Source: Acetispira formosa (nom. nud.) (GTDB taxonomy: Bacteria > Desulfobacterota > Desulfarculia > Adiutricales > Adiutricaceae). Taken from it: a stretch of 64,000 nt of DNA. Under the pieces are notes generated by a model, which saw only the letters and a program-made list of their open reading frames with translations, was not told where the DNA came from and did not search any database. A program made the position numbers and the translations under genes. The DNA lies in the NCBI GenBank assembly GCA_023525915.1, contig CP026657.1, positions 2,001,001-2,065,000 of the forward strand. Reading direction: 5' to 3'. This document shows positions 51,816 to 60,372 of the stretch, in pieces; positions within the stretch are counted from its first letter, which is position 1, and each line of letters begins with the position of its first letter.

Positions 51816-52274
51816 TCAACCGCCGGCTCTGGCTCCGGCGTTCTGTGTTCCATCGGAGCGCTCGGCGGGCTCGGTTACCAGCCCGATATTGGTTATGCCG
51901 GCCTGCTGCAAACGGCTCATGACCGCGGCCACATTGCCATATGAAGCATCCCGGTCGGCCCGGATCAGAACCATCTGCGAACCCTTTGTCTCCATGACCT
52001 GTTTGACCTGATAGGCCAGGTTGTCCACAGACGACAGCTCTATTTTATCAAGAACCACCCGGCCGTCAACCATGATGGTCAGAATGGTCTGCTTGTCTTC
52101 GGTGGGAATAGCCTGACTGTCCACCTTAGGCAGGTTCACTTCCAGGCCCTGGGTCATCATGGGGGCGGCCACCATAAAGATGATCAAAAGCACCAGCATA
52201 ACGTCCACCAGGGGGGTGACGTTGATTTCACTCATCATGCCGGGGCGGCCGCCGTTTCCGCTGCTGAAAGCCAT
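51816..52274 (-). CDS. exbD: ExbD/TolR-type biopolymer transport protein
   Basis: A 152-residue protein with one membrane segment carrying the essential Asp: MMSEINVTPLVDVMLVLLIIFMVAAPMM. The periplasmic part contains VNLPKVDSQAIP and VLIRADRDASYGNVAAVMSRLQQAGITNIGLVTEP. It forms the proton-channel rod inside the ExbB pentamer. One base separates it from exbB. ExbD and TolR cannot be told apart here; no tolB or pal is adjacent. Confidence 0.93.
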   Translation of the reverse strand: MAFSSGNGGRPGMMSEINVTPLVDVMLVLLIIFMVAAPMMTQGLEVNLPKVDSQAIPTEDKQTILTIMVDGRVVLDKIELSSVDNLAYQVKQVMETKGSQMVLIRADRDASYGNVAAVMSRLQQAGITNIGLVTEPAERSDGTQNAGARAGG

Positions 52275-52275
52275 G

Positions 52276-53109
52276 TCAGTCCTCCTGCCCGGCCTTGGGC
52301 GATTGGGGGCTGGCTGAGCGTTTCAGAAGGTCACGCTCCAGGATGTTGACGAAGTCGGCGTTGAAGTTGCCCATTTCAGCTTCCAGCTCCCGCACCCAAC
52401 TGTTGAAATAGTTGAAGAAAATAACCGCCGGAATAGCCGCCGCCAGACCCACGGCCGTGGCCACCAGGGCCTCGGAGATGCCGGGGGCCACGGTGGCCAA
52501 GTTGGCTGAACCGGCCAGGCCTATTTCATGAAAGGAATCCATAATGCCCCAGACCGTGCCAAAGAGGCCGATAAACGGAGTGGCGTTGCCGCAGGTGGCC
52601 AGGAAGGGCAGATACTTGAAAAGCCGGGTTCCCTCAGAGGCGCTGGAGCGGCGCAGGGAGCGCTGAACGTTTTCCATGGCCGTTCTCTGGTCCAGACGGG
52701 CCTTGTGAACGCGGCCCAGCTCCTGATATCCGACCCGGAAAATCTGGGCAATGGGCGAAGAGCCGAAATCACCGGCCTCGGCGTAGAGATTAGCCAGGGA
52801 GCGGCTTTTCCAAAAGCTGTCGAGAAAGGCGTTGGAATTGCGGCTGGCCCGGCTGAGCTGGATGGCCTTGGAAATGATGATGGCCCAGGAAACGAGAGAG
52901 AAGACCAACAGGGTTATAAGAACGCCTTTGACTACTGGCCCGGCGTCCATCACCATCTGGAGTACGTCCGCGCTGGCGCCGGTGGCGGCGACCGCCACAG
53001 GAGCCACGATTTGGGCGGCGACCTGGGTCGCGGCTTCCGGCAGGTTGCTCTGGGCGATGGTTTCAGCGGTGTTCTGGGCACAGGTCATGAGAATTGAGGC
53101 AATGGACAT
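52276..53109 (-). CDS. exbB: ExbB/TolQ/MotA-type proton channel protein
   Basis: A 277-residue inner membrane protein with three membrane segments. Features: a long cytoplasmic loop with RTAMENVQRSLRRSSASEGTRL, followed by LPFLATCGNATPFIGLFGTVWGIMDSF and GISEALVATAVGLAAAIPAVIFFNYF, and the terminal LEAEMGNFNADFVNILERDLL. It forms the pentameric channel of the TonB- or Tol-type motor. The first 40 residues before the first segment are periplasmic and Ala/Val/Gln rich, longer than in E. coli ExbB. Confidence 0.93.
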   Translation of the reverse strand: MSIASILMTCAQNTAETIAQSNLPEAATQVAAQIVAPVAVAATGASADVLQMVMDAGPVVKGVLITLLVFSLVSWAIIISKAIQLSRASRNSNAFLDSFWKSRSLANLYAEAGDFGSSPIAQIFRVGYQELGRVHKARLDQRTAMENVQRSLRRSSASEGTRLFKYLPFLATCGNATPFIGLFGTVWGIMDSFHEIGLAGSANLATVAPGISEALVATAVGLAAAIPAVIFFNYFNSWVRELEAEMGNFNADFVNILERDLLKRSASPQSPKAGQED

Positions 53110-53440
53110 GTCGAAATCCTTCTTCCATACAAATATGAATGACGTAAATCAGCCAGGAATCAAACGCCGGACGGCAGTCCGCCGAAGCGCAATTTTTTAT
53201 CTTAATACCACACAGGGCAAGGGTCAAGCCATTATTTAAAGAGAACTCACTTTATCATTTAAGTGTGGCATATTCCCGTGAACCTGCGGTTCACAGTTGA
53301 GCAAAAATTGTAATGGGGGGGTATCTGACCGCTTTCCCGGCTTCAAAACCAGCGGCGGGAATGAATGTAACTGGAACCAAAGGAAGTTGTCCGGTTTGAG
53401 GCACCAGGACAATCGCTTGAAAACGACCAAGGGTAAAACC

Positions 53441-53710
53441 CGGAGGGCGGGGCGGTGAGATATCTCCATAGCGGAGCGATTTTAATTACGGCTTTTTCCC
53501 TGAAACAGGCGGCCCGTCCGCTACGCAAAAAGCGTGGTTTTTGCTTCGCGATTGTCCTTTAAGGCCTCAAAACCAGTCGCTGGCGCTCCGTCTCCCCAGA
53601 GGGTCGACCTGCTATTTTAAAAATGTAGGCTTTTCCCTTAAACCGGCGGCCCGTCCGGGGAGCAAAAATCGTGTTCCCCTCTGGAGAAATCTCACCGCCC
53701 CGCCCTCCTG
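53441..53710. repeat. Repeat C (copy 3) with nested repeat B copy 8
   Basis: Outer arms ggcggtgagatatctcca at 53452 and tggagaaatctcaccgcc at right enclose a B unit: gctacgcaaaaagcgtggtt, aaaaccagtcgctggcgctc and gggtcgacctgctatttt. Same nesting as at 2520-2788. A decayed B fragment also lies at about 53270-53360. Confidence 0.78.
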
Positions 53711-53770
53711 GACATAGTTGGCTCATGTAAGAAAGCCGCAACCGTCATCCTTACCAAACGCCGACACTGA

Positions 53771-53932
53771 CCAGGCCGTGCGGGCGAAAAATTTTCTGTA
53801 AGTCGCTCGTAATTTTGCTCCCCGGACGGGCACGCACTTACAATCCTCTTATTAAGCCACCCGGCCGGGAATCAGAGAAAATTACGAGCGACGTCAGAAA
53901 TTTTTTCGCCCGCACGGCCTGGTTTTACCTTT
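53771..53932. repeat. Dispersed palindromic repeat A, copy 3 (inverted)
   Basis: Arms ccgtgcgggcgaaaaatttt and ttttttcgcccgcacggcc pair along about 45 bp, with the gctccccggacgggcacg loop. A 60-bp tail (53711-53770) joins it to repeat C, giving an inverted A-tail-C composite. These elements fill 53110-54088; no gene seen. Confidence 0.8.
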
Positions 53933-54088
53933 GCCCTTTCAAACGATGACCCATCCAGAGACTCTCACTGCTGTTTACAATTCTATATAAGTGGAGTAAA
54001 ATAATTTGAGCTTTTTTAAGCTAATTGTAGCTACGGACACTAAGTTCATGAGGTAAAGCCATTCTCAGAATCGCAGCGCGAGGTCAAA

Positions 54089-55114
54089 TTGCCTGACAAT
54101 CGAACAATAAAAATCGGCGGCCGCCTGATTGGCCGCGGGCTGTCGACTCTCCTGGTGGCTGAAATAGGCGGCAACCACGGCGGCGACCCGGAACTGGCCA
54201 GACGAATGGTCCAGGCCGCTGCGGAAGCCGGGGCCGATGCGGTCAAGTTTCAGGCCTACCGCTCGGCCGCGTTTATGAGCCGACGCAATCCATATTATGA
54301 AGAACTTGAATCCGAAGAGCTTTCATATGAAGACCTGGCTGCGCTGATGGCCGCCGCCCATGATCACGGTCTGGCAGCCGGTCTGACGGCCTTTGATGAT
54401 GAAGGTGTGGAACTGGCTGTCAGTGCCCGGGCTGAGTTCATTAAAATAGCCTCTGGCGACATCACCCATCACCGGCTTCTGGAAAAAGCCGCCAGAACCG
54501 ATAAGCCCATTTTCATTTCCACCGGGGCCTCCACCCAGGCTGAGGTGGATGCAGCCATGGATACCTTGGATAAAGCCAAGGGCCGGCTGGTGGTAATGCA
54601 ATGCGCCTCCCTCTATCCCGCGCCCCTGGATTCCGTGGATCTGGCCGTTATGGACCGCTGGCTGCGCAGCGGGGTGCCGGCCGGGTATTCCGACCACACC
54701 ATAGGCACGACGGCGGCCCGCATGGCCGTGACCCTGGGAGCGCTGGTGCTGGAAAAGCATTTTACCATTGACCGGGATCTGCCCGGCGGCGACAATTCAA
54801 TATCGGCTCTCCCGGAGGATTTCCGGGAGCTGGCGGATTGGAAAGCCCTGAGAGTGATCATGTGGGGCGATGACACCAAACGAATTCAGCCGGGCGAGAT
54901 GGAGATGCGGCCGGTTATCCGTCGGGCGGTGGTAGCCAAAAGGGACCTCCCGGCCGGCTGGAAACTGACCGAAAATGACGTAGCCCTGATGCGGCCGCCC
55001 CGGGCGGATGGCGCCCTGGGTCCCAATTATCTGGGACATGTCGTCAGGCGGACCCTGAAAAATGGGGTTAATGAAGGTGAATTGATATCCCTGGCGGATC
55101 TGGCCGATGCCTGA
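54089..55114 (+). CDS. NeuB-family nonulosonate (sialic acid-like) synthase
   Basis: A 341-residue synthase. The TIM barrel (about 1-270) shows LLVAEIGGNHGGDPELARRM, ADAVKFQAYRSAAFM, IKIASGDITHHRLLEKAART, FISTGASTQAEVDAAM, MQCASLYPAP and ALVLEKHFTIDRDLPGGDN. The C-terminal SAF/antifreeze-like domain (about 280-341) contains RRAVVAKRDLPAGWKLTENDVALMRP. The start is TTG with gaggtcaaa upstream. Members condense phosphoenolpyruvate with an N-acyl hexosamine-type sugar to give a nine-carbon sugar acid. The cytidylyltransferase gene in the same operon fits this. The sugar cannot be specified. Confidence 0.9.
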   Translation: MPDNRTIKIGGRLIGRGLSTLLVAEIGGNHGGDPELARRMVQAAAEAGADAVKFQAYRSAAFMSRRNPYYEELESEELSYEDLAALMAAAHDHGLAAGLTAFDDEGVELAVSARAEFIKIASGDITHHRLLEKAARTDKPIFISTGASTQAEVDAAMDTLDKAKGRLVVMQCASLYPAPLDSVDLAVMDRWLRSGVPAGYSDHTIGTTAARMAVTLGALVLEKHFTIDRDLPGGDNSISALPEDFRELADWKALRVIMWGDDTKRIQPGEMEMRPVIRRAVVAKRDLPAGWKLTENDVALMRPPRADGALGPNYLGHVVRRTLKNGVNEGELISLADLADA

Positions 55115-55895
55115 GGCGGGGCTGGTCATTTCCCACCTTTTTCAAAACCCCTCCCCCCGCCTTCTGCGGCTGGCTGAGAAAGCCGCGGTTTGGGGAGTCA
55201 GGAGGCTCCCGGAACCGGATTGGCTGGCCGCAAAACCCAAAAGGCGTATTTTTCACTGGGGACTGGGGCCGGTGCTGGCCGATTTTCAGAAAAGTTTCCT
55301 GTCTGAAGGCCTGGATCGCTATCTGGCGGAAAGCGGGGTAGAGCTGTTCAGCTTTGATCTGGGTCCGTCGGCCAGGCGGCACTTGAGCATTCTGCCTCTG
55401 TCGCCGCCTCTGGGGCAGGCGGCCATATTCAGGCAAACCGCCAAGGCAGTGGCATTCATCAGAAAATTCTATCAGGGTCCGTTGGCGGTGGAGAATTATA
55501 ACTATTATCCCACCGGCCTTTATGAGCACATTACCGAGCCGGACTTCATAAAAAGCTATCTGGATGAATTCGGCTTCGGGCTGGTGCTGGATCTGGCCCA
55601 CGGGGCGGTGACCGCCCACAACACCGGCATGAGGCCGCTGGATTACTTTGAGTCCCTGCCGCTGTCAAAAGTGGCTGAACTCCATATTTCCCGTCCCTTT
55701 CTGCCCGCCGCCAGGCGGCTTCCGGCCGTTGATACCCATCTGGGGCCGGGTCCGCGAGAGTGGGAATGGCTGAAAGCCTTGCTGGTGAAGCAAATTATGC
55801 CGGAAAACACACCGGTATTCATTGAATTTTACAAAAACCCGGCTGGACTGAGCCGCCATCAGGCTCAACTGACGGACCTGGTTCAGACCTTTTAG
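55107..55895 (+). CDS. DUF692-like TIM-barrel protein
   Basis: A 262-residue protein. The C-terminal two thirds match the DUF692 (MbnB/TglH-type) pattern: LAVENYNYYPTGLYEHITEPDFI, then GLVLDLAHGAVTAHNTGM with PLDYFESLPLSKVAELHISR, VDTHLGPGP and PVFIEFYKNPAG. These supply the expected Glu, Asp, His, His, Asp, His and Glu metal-ligand positions. The first about 90 residues are shorter than usual and divergent. Known DUF692 enzymes use a multi-iron centre to modify cysteines in peptides. A generic sugar isomerase-like TIM barrel is the alternative. It overlaps the synthase gene by 8 bp. Confidence 0.7.
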   Translation: MPEAGLVISHLFQNPSPRLLRLAEKAAVWGVRRLPEPDWLAAKPKRRIFHWGLGPVLADFQKSFLSEGLDRYLAESGVELFSFDLGPSARRHLSILPLSPPLGQAAIFRQTAKAVAFIRKFYQGPLAVENYNYYPTGLYEHITEPDFIKSYLDEFGFGLVLDLAHGAVTAHNTGMRPLDYFESLPLSKVAELHISRPFLPAARRLPAVDTHLGPGPREWEWLKALLVKQIMPENTPVFIEFYKNPAGLSRHQAQLTDLVQTF

Positions 55896-55912
55896 CTTGA
55901 GGTGCCATCACA

Positions 55913-56941
55913 ATGACGACTGAGAACACGGCTCCGGCCTGGATAAATGACCCTGAGGCCCGGCTGGCCCACAAAAACGCCTTTGACGGCGCGCTGGTCA
56001 TGGGCACAGCCCGTTTCAACCAGGAAACCGGCCGCCTCCTGACCAAATCCCGCCCTTTTCTGTGGGCTATCGACAGGGAAACCGGCCTGATTCGCTCCGA
56101 TCTGGTGCGGGCCCGCCGCTGTCCGGTCTGTGACGAGCCTCCGGCCCAGGGGTTGTTCGTCAAGGATGGTTTCCGCCATGTCCGCTGCCATAAATGCGGC
56201 CTCATCTACGTCAGCCTGATTCTGCGGGAAGACGTCATCGATCAGTATTGGAGGGAAGAAATGGCCTGGGTGGGCGTCCTCAACAGCACGCCCCAGCAGG
56301 AACTTGACCGCCTCAAATATCAATATGGGCTGGATCTGGTCTCCGGCCGCCTGACAGGACGGCGGGTGCTGGATATCGGCAGCGGCCCCGGCGGTTTCGT
56401 CCGCCTGGCCGAGGAACAGGGCTGGCAGGCCACTGCCCTGGAGCTGAATCAGGAAAGCTCCAAAAAACTGGCCGCCGAAGGCTATCAGGTTATTGTCAAG
56501 CACCTGGAAGTCACGGATCTGCCATCGGAAAGCTATGACCTGATCTGCCTGTGGGAAGTGCTGGAACATCTCCCGGCCCCGCGCATGATGCTGGCTGAAG
56601 CCCGCCGCCTCCTGGCTCCCGGAGGATTGTTCCTGATTCTGGTGCCCAATGTCAATTCACTGGTCACCCGTCTTCTTCATGAAAAAAGCAACACCTTTGG
56701 CGGGCACTCCCACCTGAACCATTTCGGCCCCGAATCACTGGCCGACCTGATAGGTCGGGCGGGCCTGAAAGTGGTGGAAATGGAAACTGTGATCACTGAA
56801 CTGGGCACCATCAATAACTACCTGTCCTTTGAAGACCCCTACAAGGGCACGGCGGGCCCGGTCATTCCCACTTTGACGCCTCAATTGATTCATGAAAACA
56901 TGTGGGGCAGCCGCCTCCTGGCCCTGGCCGAACGCGGCTGA
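55913..56941 (+). CDS. SAM methyltransferase with N-terminal zinc ribbon
   Basis: A 342-residue protein. The zinc ribbon (about 65-100) has CPVCDEPPAQG and VRCHKCGLIYVS. The class I methyltransferase core (about 140-260) has GRRVLDIGSGPGGFVRLAEEQG and YDLICLWEVLEHLPAPRMML. This architecture occurs in O-antigen and sugar-modifying methyltransferases. Located in the nonulosonate operon 17 bp after the DUF692-like gene, it may methylate the sugar or a precursor. Confidence 0.88.
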   Translation: MTTENTAPAWINDPEARLAHKNAFDGALVMGTARFNQETGRLLTKSRPFLWAIDRETGLIRSDLVRARRCPVCDEPPAQGLFVKDGFRHVRCHKCGLIYVSLILREDVIDQYWREEMAWVGVLNSTPQQELDRLKYQYGLDLVSGRLTGRRVLDIGSGPGGFVRLAEEQGWQATALELNQESSKKLAAEGYQVIVKHLEVTDLPSESYDLICLWEVLEHLPAPRMMLAEARRLLAPGGLFLILVPNVNSLVTRLLHEKSNTFGGHSHLNHFGPESLADLIGRAGLKVVEMETVITELGTINNYLSFEDPYKGTAGPVIPTLTPQLIHENMWGSRLLALAERG

Positions 56942-57029
56942 GAAAATAAGCTCCCGGCATACCCGCTCCCGCAGCCTGAATTTGTGCTTGTCAGGCGGGT
57001 GCGCTGTATGCTGTAAAGGAACATAAATT

Positions 57030-57683
57030 ATGAATTTTCTAGGCATAATACCAGCCAGGGGCGGGTCCAAGGGTGTACCCCGCAAAAATATCAAGCCTAT
57101 CTGCGGCCACCCACTGATAGCCTGGACCATCAAGGCGGCTCAGGATTCGAAACTCCTGGACCGGGTCATCGTCTCCACCGAGGATGACGAAATAGCGGCC
57201 ATCAGCCGAGAGTATGGCGCTGAAGTGCTGCCCCGCCCCAAAGAACTGGCCGAAGACACCACTATCAGCCGCGATGTCATTGCCCACGCCCTCTTCGAAA
57301 CCGGGGCCAGTCATTCGGTCCTCCTTCAAGCCACCTCACCGGTGCGCTCCCCCGGCCTGGTAGACCGGGTGATCGAAGCCTTTAAAAGCGGCGACTGGGA
57401 TTCAATGGCCACCGGCAGCGACCACCCACTGTATCCTCCCCATGGGGTCGAACACCGGCGTCAGGACATTAAATACGTTTTTGTCAATGATGGCAGCGTC
57501 ATCGTCAGTACAGCCGAAACGGTTCTGGCCGGGAGCCTGTTTGGAAAAAAAGCCGGAACCCTGGTCACCAGCCGCGAAGAAAATGTGGATATTGATGAGG
57601 AGTTCGACTTCTGGCTGGCGGAAAAAGTGCTCGAACGCGTTCTGGGCCAGGGGTGGGACATATGTCCCGCGCGTCGCGTATGA
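57030..57683 (+). CDS. Acylneuraminate cytidylyltransferase family protein
   Basis: A 217-residue enzyme. Motifs: IIPARGGSKGVPRKNIKPICGHPLIAWTI for CTP binding, VIVSTEDDEIAAISREYGAEV, and LLQATSPVRSPGLVDRVIEAF. It would activate a nonulosonic acid as its CMP derivative, completing the pathway begun by the NeuB-like synthase upstream. aaaggaacataaatt precedes the ATG. The end overlaps the next gene by about 20 bp. Confidence 0.92.
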   Translation: MNFLGIIPARGGSKGVPRKNIKPICGHPLIAWTIKAAQDSKLLDRVIVSTEDDEIAAISREYGAEVLPRPKELAEDTTISRDVIAHALFETGASHSVLLQATSPVRSPGLVDRVIEAFKSGDWDSMATGSDHPLYPPHGVEHRRQDIKYVFVNDGSVIVSTAETVLAGSLFGKKAGTLVTSREENVDIDEEFDFWLAEKVLERVLGQGWDICPARRV

Positions 57684-58396
57684 TCCGGCCGGTCATCGCC
57701 GCGCTGGCCGTTGTTCTGTGCGGGCTGCTGACTTCAGCGGCCCGCCTGGAGGCGGTCAATATAGCCGAGGCATTTCTCATGTTGCCAATTGAGCAGTGCG
57801 GAGGTTATAATACCATTGAGCGCCAAGCCATGCTGGATCATATCATCGCTGAGCCCGGAGCTTTCGGAGAGTCTTCCGTTCCCGATGTGGAATATCCCTG
57901 GGTGCGGGTGATCTCGGCCAATTATATGATTCTCCAGCGGCCCGGATTTGGAAACATCAGCTATAAGCTGTTTGACGGGCGCGGCAATTTCCAGATTCTG
58001 GCCATCTGCCGGGGGCGGCAGCGGACTTCACCGGCCGACCCCTCCTGCCGTTTCGATCTCTGCCTCTACCGGTTGGATCGCAATGGCCTGACTGAACTGG
58101 ACCATAATGAAGTAATGCCCAATATTTCGATACTTGATTTCATCACCCTGGATACCCTTTCCGACCCGGACGCGGCCCGTGATATTGCGGCTCGCGGGCC
58201 GACCTACGGCCAGTGCCTGACCTGCAATGCCAGCGCCCAGGATTCCCGGATGCTGGATATCAAAACGACCACCAGCGTCAACGCGGCGGCCTGTGATAAT
58301 TTTCTGCCCCCCTTCGGGCTCCTGCCCCTGACCTGGAACGGGCTTGAATTCACCAAGCCTTATGACCGGGCTGCTCCGAAAGATCTGCCATTTTGA
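57662..58396 (+). CDS. Exported protein of unknown function
   Basis: A 244-residue protein. The ATG at 57662 gives a signal peptide (MIRPVIAALAVVLCGLLTSA), probably cleaved near AARLEA. The mature part has eight or so cysteines, among them IEQCGG, ICRGRQR, SCRFDLCLY, QCLTCNA and AACDNF, suggesting disulfides. The central YKLFDGRGNFQILAICRGR-type region is reminiscent of small periplasmic beta proteins but no family is recognised. An upstream GTG at 57653 is possible. It overlaps the cytidylyltransferase end and the UDG-like start. Confidence 0.75.
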   Translation: MSRASRMIRPVIAALAVVLCGLLTSAARLEAVNIAEAFLMLPIEQCGGYNTIERQAMLDHIIAEPGAFGESSVPDVEYPWVRVISANYMILQRPGFGNISYKLFDGRGNFQILAICRGRQRTSPADPSCRFDLCLYRLDRNGLTELDHNEVMPNISILDFITLDTLSDPDAARDIAARGPTYGQCLTCNASAQDSRMLDIKTTTSVNAAACDNFLPPFGLLPLTWNGLEFTKPYDRAAPKDLPF

Positions 58397-59235
58397 ATTC
58401 AGACCACAATTATTCAGCCGAAGAGTTCTGGCTAGAAGCCGAGACCCTGGCCACAGCTTCTCAAGTTTGCCTGGAGTATTTCCAGGCCCTGGGAGTTGAG
58501 GCGATGGATATTGATCTGCCCGCTCCCGTGCCGCCAGCCTCCAAAGCAGGCCCCTCTTCTCGACAGGCCGCTTCCGGCGAGGCGCGAACGCAGTCAAGGC
58601 CCCAACTTCAATCTCGCCCCAGTCAGTCGCGTAATTCCCCAAATGGGCAGTCCCGTCCGGCTGTCTGGGCTCCGGCCGCCCCTGACCTTCATTATTTGAG
58701 TGAAAAAGCGGCCAACTGCCAAGGCTGCAGTCTCTGCAAAGAACGACGGCATAACCCCGTCATGGGGCGTGGCGCCCCCAATCCTCTGATCGTTTTTGTG
58801 GGGCAGTCACCGGCCATTTATGATGGCGACGCTCAGGCCCTTTTATCGGCCATGATCGAAAAAGGGTTGCAAATTACTCCTGATGATTTTTATATCACTA
58901 CCATTCTCAAATGCTCCCCCCCGAACGAAGATCTCGATTTCCCGGTGAATGCGGCCCTGGATTGCCTACCACTGCTCCACCGGGAACTTTCTCTTCTCCG
59001 CCCCAAGATTGTACTGGCTCTGGGCAACTGGCCCGGACGTCTTTTGAGCGGCCAACGGAATGAACACCTCCTGATGCTTCGCCAGCAAACCCACTCCATT
59101 GACGGCCTGGACGGCGTCTGGCTCCGGGTCACTTACGGACTCGATGACCTGCTGGCCACCCCGGCCCTGAAAAAGGAAGCCTGGAAGGATCTGCAAAAAA
59201 TCATCCTGGTCATAAACAAGCTTCGACAAACCTAA
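58393..59235 (+). CDS. Family-4 uracil-DNA glycosylase homologue with altered active-site motifs
   Basis: A 280-residue protein. The first 90 residues are acidic then Ser/Gln/Pro rich. The UDG-like domain (about 95-280) keeps four cysteines placed as the 4Fe-4S ligands of family-4 enzymes (CQGC, LKCSPPNED and DCLPLL). However, the motif normally reading GE-x-PG-x-x-ED is VGQSPAIYDGDA here, and the HPS-type motif is replaced by VTYGLDDLL. So glycosylase activity is doubtful. Start is a TTG overlapping the previous stop codon. Confidence 0.82.
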   Translation: MNSDHNYSAEEFWLEAETLATASQVCLEYFQALGVEAMDIDLPAPVPPASKAGPSSRQAASGEARTQSRPQLQSRPSQSRNSPNGQSRPAVWAPAAPDLHYLSEKAANCQGCSLCKERRHNPVMGRGAPNPLIVFVGQSPAIYDGDAQALLSAMIEKGLQITPDDFYITTILKCSPPNEDLDFPVNAALDCLPLLHRELSLLRPKIVLALGNWPGRLLSGQRNEHLLMLRQQTHSIDGLDGVWLRVTYGLDDLLATPALKKEAWKDLQKIILVINKLRQT

Positions 59236-59292
59236 GCCCAATGGCCTTTGACGTCACTGCGGCTAAATGCAGCCAAGCAAATCGGATCGAAT

Positions 59293-60372
59293 ATGAATAA
59301 TGTAATGAAGGATTCCCGGCCCGCCCCAGTCCCGCTTCAAAATATATTTTCCTGGAACTGTCTCAACAGACTGGCCAAAAAACTGGCCCGTCTAAATTTA
59401 GCGGCCTTTATTTACACGGCCGCACTCCTGGCCCTGATTCCGGCCGCCCCCGCCTGCGACGGACAAAAGCCCCAGGAACTGCTTTCAGGAGCAGAACAGG
59501 TGCGTGAAGTCAATAAGTGGAACACTTATGTGGACTTGAACAATGACCTGACCGTCCACTTCTTCCTGCCCCTGGACCATTACTTCACAGCTTTCGGCCG
59601 GTCCCCGGAATACAGGCCGGCCAGTGAACACCATGATCTGGTCACTTTTGTGTCGGCACTCCCCTCATCAGAGTCCTTGCAAGCCCATATTGATAAAACC
59701 CTGGCCGCAACAGAAGAGCCGGAAAACGAGCTGGACGAATCCGCCAGGGAAATGGCCCTGCATCTCAATGATCTGCTGACCAGCCTTTCCCAGTCCCGCG
59801 ATTACCACGCTGCTCAATCCTACACTGAAGACGATTTCAGTCTGGCCGCTGATCTGCATGCCCGAATCTATGAAGCCCAGACGGATTTTCAACCTTCATA
59901 TCATAAATTCAGCCAACTTCTCCACGAAAGGGATGCTCAACGGCGAAAAACAGATATTGAATCCATGCTGAGCCAGGGGCTGAGCATAAAGCCGGCCATG
60001 CTTCAAACGGTGGACGCGGCCCAGAATATGCAGGACTATTTTAATGCCCACAGCATAACCTCAGAAACGATTTTAAACCTGGACCCGGATTTGTTTATGG
60101 CTTTATTTGAGGATTATGTAGTGGCAGTTGATGATTTCCTGGCTCTGACCATAGAGCCAGATGCGCTGACTAAAGAAGGCCTGCGTGAAGACAGTCTGGA
60201 GAAGTTCAATTCTGAACTGAAACAGGTCCTGGCCGGCGGAGCAATTCTCAGGGAATACAGCAAGGATACGCAGAAAGGAAGTCCCTCCGCACATAGTAAA
60301 TCTGGTGATCTAGAAAATTTATGTCAAGACATAGGAATATTGGTCGATACTTATAATTATGCAATTAATTGA
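59293..60372 (+). CDS. DUF3829 (YiiG)-like exported protein
   Basis: A 359-residue protein. The ATG at 59293 is chosen; a TTG at 59248 is possible. Residues about 28-52 form a signal or anchor (RLNLAAFIYTAALLALIPAAPAC), with AAPAC a possible lipobox. The mature part begins KWNTYVDLNNDLTVHFFLPL, as in DUF3829/YiiG proteins, and is otherwise helical. Function unknown. It is the last gene before an AT-rich gap. Confidence 0.72.
   Translation: MNNVMKDSRPAPVPLQNIFSWNCLNRLAKKLARLNLAAFIYTAALLALIPAAPACDGQKPQELLSGAEQVREVNKWNTYVDLNNDLTVHFFLPLDHYFTAFGRSPEYRPASEHHDLVTFVSALPSSESLQAHIDKTLAATEEPENELDESAREMALHLNDLLTSLSQSRDYHAAQSYTEDDFSLAADLHARIYEAQTDFQPSYHKFSQLLHERDAQRRKTDIESMLSQGLSIKPAMLQTVDAAQNMQDYFNAHSITSETILNLDPDLFMALFEDYVVAVDDFLALTIEPDALTKEGLREDSLEKFNSELKQVLAGGAILREYSKDTQKGSPSAHSKSGDLENLCQDIGILVDTYNYAIN

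Noticed and set aside
49153..53109. Complete Tol-Pal system
   Set aside because: No tolB or pal gene lies next to the motor genes, so TonB-like or TolA-like remains open.
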